Source of the DNA: Pseudomonadota bacterium
Lineage (GTDB): Bacteria; Pseudomonadota; Gammaproteobacteria; Steroidobacterales; JBCBZW01
Direction: 5' to 3'
Assembly: GCA_039815145.1 (NCBI GenBank)
Contig: JBCBZW010000009.1
Coordinates: 1-64,000 of the forward strand
Length of the DNA stretch: 64,000 bases
Made by a program: the position numbers and the translations under genes. A model generated the notes under the pieces. That model worked only from the letters and a program-made list of their open reading frames with translations. It made no database searches and was not told the DNA's origin. This document shows, piece by piece, positions 59,862 through 64,000 of this stretch; the first letter of the stretch is position 1, and every line of letters begins with the position of its first letter.

Positions 59862-61557
59862 AGGCGGCTTCGCGCGAAGCGCTCTGGGGCAAGCGGATCG
59901 TGAGGCGGGTCCACGCGCCGTGTTCGCTCTCCAGGTCGAGCGTGCCCTCGTGCTCCTCGGTCACGATGCGGTGGGCGATCGAGAGGCCCTGGCCCGTGCC
60001 CTCACCCAACTCTCGGGTGGTGAAGAAGGGATTGATCACCCGGTCCAGATTCTCCGGCGCGATGCCGCAGCCCGTGTCCTCGATCACCAGCTCAGCCTGC
60101 TGATCGCGCTGGCGGGTGATGATCCGAATCGTCCCCTCACCGCCTTTTTCTGCCACGGCTTGCGCGGAGTTGCGCAGCACGTTGAGCAGGGCCTGGTGTA
60201 TCGCTGAGGGATCGCAGGGGGTGTGCTGCAGCCCGTCGTCGAGTTGCACGGCGAGTTCGGCGGTGGCCGGGCATTCACCACGCGCGAGCATCGCCACGTT
60301 CTCGATCAGCTCGTTGAGGTCCGTGGGCGCTCGCTCGCTTGGATCCACCGGGTCGGTCAGGCGGCTCATGGCGCCGACGATCTTCTTGATGTGGCGCATG
60401 CCCTCGAGCGACTGCTCGATGGCGGGAGCGTACTCGTCCAGGTAGTACTGCAGGTCGTCGTCGCAGCCGTCGGGCAGTGCCGCGAGCAGCCCCTTGACGA
60501 GGGCGTCGCAGGTCTCCTGCAGGAACTCCAAGTTGTCGATCACGTACTGCGAGGGCGTATTCACCTCGTGGGCCACGGCGAAGGCGAGCTGCCCCACCGC
60601 TTCCAGGCGCTCGGCCACCCGCAGGCGGTTGGCGACGCGGTCGCGCTCGGTTTCCGCCTGGCGGATCTCCGTGAGATCGAACAGCGTCACCATCAGGGCT
60701 TCGCCGGAGGAGCTGCGCGCCGGTCGTGGGTTGAGGTACATGCGCGCCGGGAACTCGTGCTGCGCACTCACCAGGCACTGGGTGTCCGTGGTGGAGCGCA
60801 CGCCGCTCTCCAGGGCGATGACGATCTGCTGCAAGGCGAGATCGCGTTGCTCGTCCGCGATCAACGACACCAGGGGCTTGCCGACGATGGCGGTGCGCTC
60901 CACATCGAAGCGGTTCAACAGGAAGCTGTTCACATCGGTGATGGTGCCGTTGCTGTCCGCGCTGAGCAGGGCCACGGGGGTCTCGTCGTAGAGGCGTCGG
61001 AAGCGCTCGCGACTGGCACGAACGGCGCGCTTGACGCTGTAGAACTCGGTCATGTCGATGGCGGCGCCTTCGACCCGCTGATCTGCTGGCGAGGCGGCGT
61101 CGCTCAGGCGCACGTAGAGGAGTACGTCCTTCGCTTCGCCGTCGCGCGTGAAGATCGTCTCCTTGGTGCGCATACCGCCCGCTCGGTTGCGAATCGTGAG
61201 ACGGCGCGCGCTGACGGCGATGGGTTCGGCGAGGTTGAGTCCCGCCAGGTCACCTTCGGCCGTTCCCTCGAGCCTGAGGAGGTCGCGAAGTGCAGCGTTG
61301 GTCTCGGTGATCTCGCCGTCGACGGTCGCGCGAAACATCGGCATGGGGCTGAAGCGGAAGGTGTCGTCGTCGGCGGCCGGGGCGGATGGGCGACGCAGCA
61401 GGGCGATGGCGCCGAGTGTGCCGAGCACGGCGACGACGGCGATGGCGGCGGCAAAGGTGTCGCCGTCCAGCCAGCGGTAGCAAGCGCCCATCGCCAGCCC
61501 CTGGATCGCCAGGAGCAGGGCTGCCTTGGGGGCGGTCGGAGCGGCGCGGGTGGTCAT
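59860..61557 (-). CDS. Membrane PAS sensor histidine kinase
   Basis: A 565-residue kinase. Two transmembrane helices (about 11-28 and 35-56) with a very short periplasmic loop; PAS 1 (about 68-175), PAS 2 (about 185-300); dimerisation/phosphoacceptor helix with His330 in AFAVAHEVNTPSQYV; HATPase domain with N-box LRNSAQAV (Asn463), G1 DTGCGI, F-box FFTTRELGEG and G2 TGQGLSIAHR. The H-box (HEVNTP) is typical of the NtrB/HPK4-like class. No response-regulator gene is adjacent, so it is an orphan kinase. Confidence 0.92.
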   Translation of the reverse strand: MTTRAAPTAPKAALLLAIQGLAMGACYRWLDGDTFAAAIAVVAVLGTLGAIALLRRPSAPAADDDTFRFSPMPMFRATVDGEITETNAALRDLLRLEGTAEGDLAGLNLAEPIAVSARRLTIRNRAGGMRTKETIFTRDGEAKDVLLYVRLSDAASPADQRVEGAAIDMTEFYSVKRAVRASRERFRRLYDETPVALLSADSNGTITDVNSFLLNRFDVERTAIVGKPLVSLIADEQRDLALQQIVIALESGVRSTTDTQCLVSAQHEFPARMYLNPRPARSSSGEALMVTLFDLTEIRQAETERDRVANRLRVAERLEAVGQLAFAVAHEVNTPSQYVIDNLEFLQETCDALVKGLLAALPDGCDDDLQYYLDEYAPAIEQSLEGMRHIKKIVGAMSRLTDPVDPSERAPTDLNELIENVAMLARGECPATAELAVQLDDGLQHTPCDPSAIHQALLNVLRNSAQAVAEKGGEGTIRIITRQRDQQAELVIEDTGCGIAPENLDRVINPFFTTRELGEGTGQGLSIAHRIVTEEHEGTLDLESEHGAWTRLTIRLPQSASREAA

Positions 61558-61791
61558 GCGAGTGGGGGGCTCCAGCTACGCGTCATCTTGGCTGTCGAGG
61601 CCGCCTTGGGGCGTTCCCGGCGCCCACCAGCGGTCTTCGAAGCCTCGCATCGCACCGCGGAGTTTTCCGTGTGTCGAGTCACAGGCCACGGACCCGATCG
61701 CCATACCAGCTCACCGGTTCGTGAGACACGCCGCGCGCTGACATCGATTGGGGTACCCTTGCCGCCACGAACCTCGACGCCATGGAAGACG

Positions 61792-63336
61792 ATGATCAGC
61801 GCGCAATCCCTCGTGGCCCGCGACGAACAGGGTGTTCAATTCGCCGCCAACGCCGACGGCAAACGCAGTACCACCGCGATCAGCCAGCACGTGTTGGCGA
61901 GCGCGCTGCAGGCCGTGGACAGCCAGGGCGCGGTCGCCATCCGTCGCGAGGGCGATTGGCGCAAGCGCTACGGTCGCCATTTCCTGGCGATGGTCCGGGC
62001 CGGTGTGGAGCGCTCCGACGACGCCATGATCGCCATGGCCACCCGTGGCCTCGACGCCGTCCACGGCGCCTTCGAGTTCCTGCGCGACGACGATCAGCTC
62101 GCGCCCCGCATCGCCCTGGAGCGCTATGGGCAAGACACCCTGCGCACCGGTGAGCTCATGGGCGAGGGCGCGCGGCAACGCGAGTTCACCGTGCCCTACG
62201 GTGATCAGGTGCTCGCCGGAGACGCCCTGCGCCAGCAGATCGATCGCTGGCAGTCACAGGGAATTCTGGAGCCCACGGCCGCGCATGCCCTGCACGAGGT
62301 GTGCGCGCACCAGCACGAGTGGCTGGACCTGCGCGATCAGCAGATCGCCCTGCTCGGGGCCGGCGCTGAACTGGGGCCCTTCGAATGCCTGAGTGCCTGG
62401 GGCGCCGACCTGATCGCCGTGGACATCGACCGCCCCGCCATCTGGCAGCGGCTGTTCACCCTCGCGCGCAGCGGCGCGGGTCGCCTGCGCTATCCCCTGC
62501 GTGAGGCGGTGGCGGCGGACGCGAGCGATGCGGCGCGCTCGCAGGCGGCGGGTGCCGACCTGTTGCTGATGACGCCCGAGGTCACCACCTGGCTGGCAGC
62601 GATCGAGGGGCCGATGTGCGTCGGCGCCTACGGCTACATGCATGGGCGCGATCATGTGCGCCTCGAAGTGGCGATGGACGCCGTCATGGAGCACCTCACC
62701 GCCAAGCGTTTGGACGTGTCCCTGGCCTTCCTTCTCACGCCATCGGACGTGTTTGCCGTGCCCGAAGACGCTGCGGCCGCGGCCCGCCAGCGCTACGCCA
62801 GCCACGGCCTGCGCAACCTGTGGCGCAAGCCCCTTAACGCGTTGACCGGTGGGCGGCTGTACGTGCCTAACGTCGCCGATGACGTACGTGCCCCGAGCGG
62901 GAGCGCCTACGGGCTCTACGACGGCATCGTGCCGGCGCAGGGGCCGAACTACGCCCTCGCCAAGCACATTCAGAAGTGGCGCGCCCTGCACGCGCGCGCT
63001 CAGGGCGTGCGCGTATCGGCCAACGTGGCGCCGTCCACGGCCACCGCCTCGGTGCTCGCCCGGCGTGCCTTCGGTGCCGCCTTCGCGGGTGCCGCCCACT
63101 ACGGCGTGGAGATCTTCGCGCCCGCCACCAGCAACGCGCTCATGGCGGCCCTCCTGGTGCACGATCTGCGGGCCGCGGAGACGGCCGCCGATCCCACGCT
63201 GGCGCTGAGCCATCCGTCGGTGCTGTTCACGGACAAGGCCGTGCACGGTGGCTTGTGGCGGATCGGTGTGCAGCTGCGCTCCGTGCTCGAGATCGCCGCC
63301 CTGCGCGGCATGCTCAAGGCATCGCCCCAGCGCTGA
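61792..63336 (+). CDS. Large soluble protein of unknown function with a Rossmann-like segment
   Basis: A 514-residue cytosolic protein not recognised. A Gly-rich turn IALLGAGAELGPFECLSAWGADLIAVDI (about residues 184-210) looks like a Rossmann nucleotide-binding beta-alpha-beta unit with a terminal acidic residue (Asp) that would favour NAD or SAM ribose. Other marked segments are FRDD-like AFEFLRDDDQLAPRIALERY, GAYGYMHGRDHVRLEVAMDAV and LWRKPLNALTGGRLYVPNV. ATG 61792 is preceded by GGAAG. There are no operon partners on the same strand. Confidence 0.7.
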   Translation: MISAQSLVARDEQGVQFAANADGKRSTTAISQHVLASALQAVDSQGAVAIRREGDWRKRYGRHFLAMVRAGVERSDDAMIAMATRGLDAVHGAFEFLRDDDQLAPRIALERYGQDTLRTGELMGEGARQREFTVPYGDQVLAGDALRQQIDRWQSQGILEPTAAHALHEVCAHQHEWLDLRDQQIALLGAGAELGPFECLSAWGADLIAVDIDRPAIWQRLFTLARSGAGRLRYPLREAVAADASDAARSQAAGADLLLMTPEVTTWLAAIEGPMCVGAYGYMHGRDHVRLEVAMDAVMEHLTAKRLDVSLAFLLTPSDVFAVPEDAAAAARQRYASHGLRNLWRKPLNALTGGRLYVPNVADDVRAPSGSAYGLYDGIVPAQGPNYALAKHIQKWRALHARAQGVRVSANVAPSTATASVLARRAFGAAFAGAAHYGVEIFAPATSNALMAALLVHDLRAAETAADPTLALSHPSVLFTDKAVHGGLWRIGVQLRSVLEIAALRGMLKASPQR

Positions 63337-63339
63337 GGC

Positions 63340-64000
63340 TCAGCGCGCTGGCGACGATAGCTGCGTGGTCAGCGCGCCGAGACACCCCTCGTAGGCGCCG
63401 ATATCGATCCGATCGATCGTCGGGCGCGGGCGGTAAGCGACGGGGTGCACGTACTCGAGCGTGGGTAGAACCTCGTGCGCCTCACCGCTGTCGATGGCCG
63501 GCGAGGTTCGGGTCAGCGCGAAGTCGAAGTTGGCTGGATCGCGCAGGCCATGGTCGACCGCCAGCAGGTTGGCCTCGCGTGCCACGTAGGTCACGTACTC
63601 CGTATCGACCAGGCCGACCGGCGCGCCCACGGCCACGTTGTTGACTGCCCAGGTTCGCGTGCGCGTGTGCAGGTGGGCGAGCACGCCGTTGTAGGTGCGG
63701 TTGTAGAGGGAGTTGTTCACCAGCTGCAAGCTGTGCGTCTCGCCACGCAGGCCCTCGCCTGCGTAGGAGATGGCGAACTGGTTGTGGGCCTTGGTGTTCT
63801 GCTCGAGCACGTTCCCCATCACCGTCACCTCGCCGCCGTTCGGGGTGTCGATGAGGTAGCTGGAATCACCTTGCTCGTCCGTTAGGCGGTTGTACCAGAT
63901 CTGGGTGCGGGCAGCGCGGGATTTCACCAGGTGGCCCACGTGGCTGTCGTGGGAGTAGCTGTAGCGCATGATCAGCTCGGCGATCTTGCCCACGTACACA
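63340..64000 (-). CDS. Right-handed beta-helix protein, C-terminal part (cut by window edge)
   Basis: At least 219 residues of a larger protein whose N-terminus lies beyond the window. Repeats with Asn/Thr/Val ladders (VTVMGNVLEQNTKAHNQFAI, LQLVNNSLYNRTYNGVLAHL, WAVNNVAVGAPVG) are typical of pectate-lyase-fold beta-helices. The end DFALTRTSPAIDSGEAHEV then IDRIDIGAYEGC is the standard C-terminal cap (S-P-A-I-D-x-G and D-I-G-A-Y-E). Likely secreted and polysaccharide-related, in line with the two secreted proteins at 55270-59814. The apparent GTG at 63999 is internal. Confidence 0.85.
   Translation of the reverse strand, partial: VYVGKIAELIMRYSYSHDSHVGHLVKSRAARTQIWYNRLTDEQGDSSYLIDTPNGGEVTVMGNVLEQNTKAHNQFAISYAGEGLRGETHSLQLVNNSLYNRTYNGVLAHLHTRTRTWAVNNVAVGAPVGLVDTEYVTYVAREANLLAVDHGLRDPANFDFALTRTSPAIDSGEAHEVLPTLEYVHPVAYRPRPTIDRIDIGAYEGCLGALTTQLSSPAR

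Noticed and set aside
60223-61791. Upstream extension of the large unknown protein through the histidine kinase gene
   Set aside because: The extension is antisense to the kinase and low in complexity. ATG 61792 with GGAAG upstream is the sensible start.

Overview
The window is G+C-rich and almost fully coding. No tRNA, rRNA, CRISPR array, phage module or intact transposase is visible. Several gene types point to a gammaproteobacterium: a bfd/bfr pair, a long FadE-type acyl-CoA dehydrogenase, a YceH-family protein next to a CBS protein, an Uup-type ABC-F ATPase, an AmiD-like lipoprotein amidase, an RND pump, and TonB-dependent iron uptake. The genus cannot be named from the sequence. A dabAB inorganic-carbon transporter and several large secreted carbohydrate- or Ca-binding-type proteins suggest an aquatic, possibly sediment-dwelling bacterium (inference).

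Layout. 1-1040: iron storage (bfd, bfr) with a Fur-like site. 1070-2497: MFS exporter and a 165-bp palindromic element. 2530-8090: a tightly packed run of an alaA-like aminotransferase (broken by an in-frame TAG), an alpha/beta hydrolase, an AIM24-like protein, an M48 peptidase and a PLP decarboxylase. 8097-16242: DHA2 exporter, amidase, RND adaptor plus pump, APC permease. 16406-20048: small unknown protein, FNR-type flavoprotein, a second palindromic element, YceH, CBS protein, secreted unknown. 20422-23681: fadE and its TetR-type regulator behind a 22-bp palindrome. 23699-25829: diguanylate cyclase, a decayed copy of its C-terminus, and a probable carrier-protein relic. 25830-27991: TRIC, MAPEG and Vgb-like operon. 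28164-32411: Fur-type TonB receptor operon. 32408-37505: GH13 enzyme, modular CotH protein, TonB-C-like secreted protein. 37576-43981: TetR/GST pair, cupin, two unknowns, serine hydrolase, AraC regulator. 44266-47354: secreted unknown and uup.

The stretch 47355-50650 looks accessory and partly decayed: an orphan Pvc16/DUF4255-type protein, a 22-codon stomatin-like relic, an MNT antitoxin whose HEPN toxin partner is broken, a sulfotransferase and a small membrane protein. 50970-54964 is dabB-dabA. A perfect FNR/Anr box (TTGAT-N4-ATCAA) lies between it and a divergent secreted glycoside-hydrolase-like protein. That protein and the following BNR-repeat protein share a C-terminal module. The window closes with a PAS histidine kinase, a large unknown protein and a truncated beta-helix protein.

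The strongest leads are: (1) the 165-bp palindrome family, one copy of which supplies the stop codons of two convergent genes; (2) the FNR box at dabAB; (3) the shared C-terminal module of two adjacent secreted proteins; (4) the orphan Pvc16 protein beside a half-dead HEPN/MNT module; (5) the amber codon at a conserved N-terminal tyrosine of the AlaA-like enzyme.
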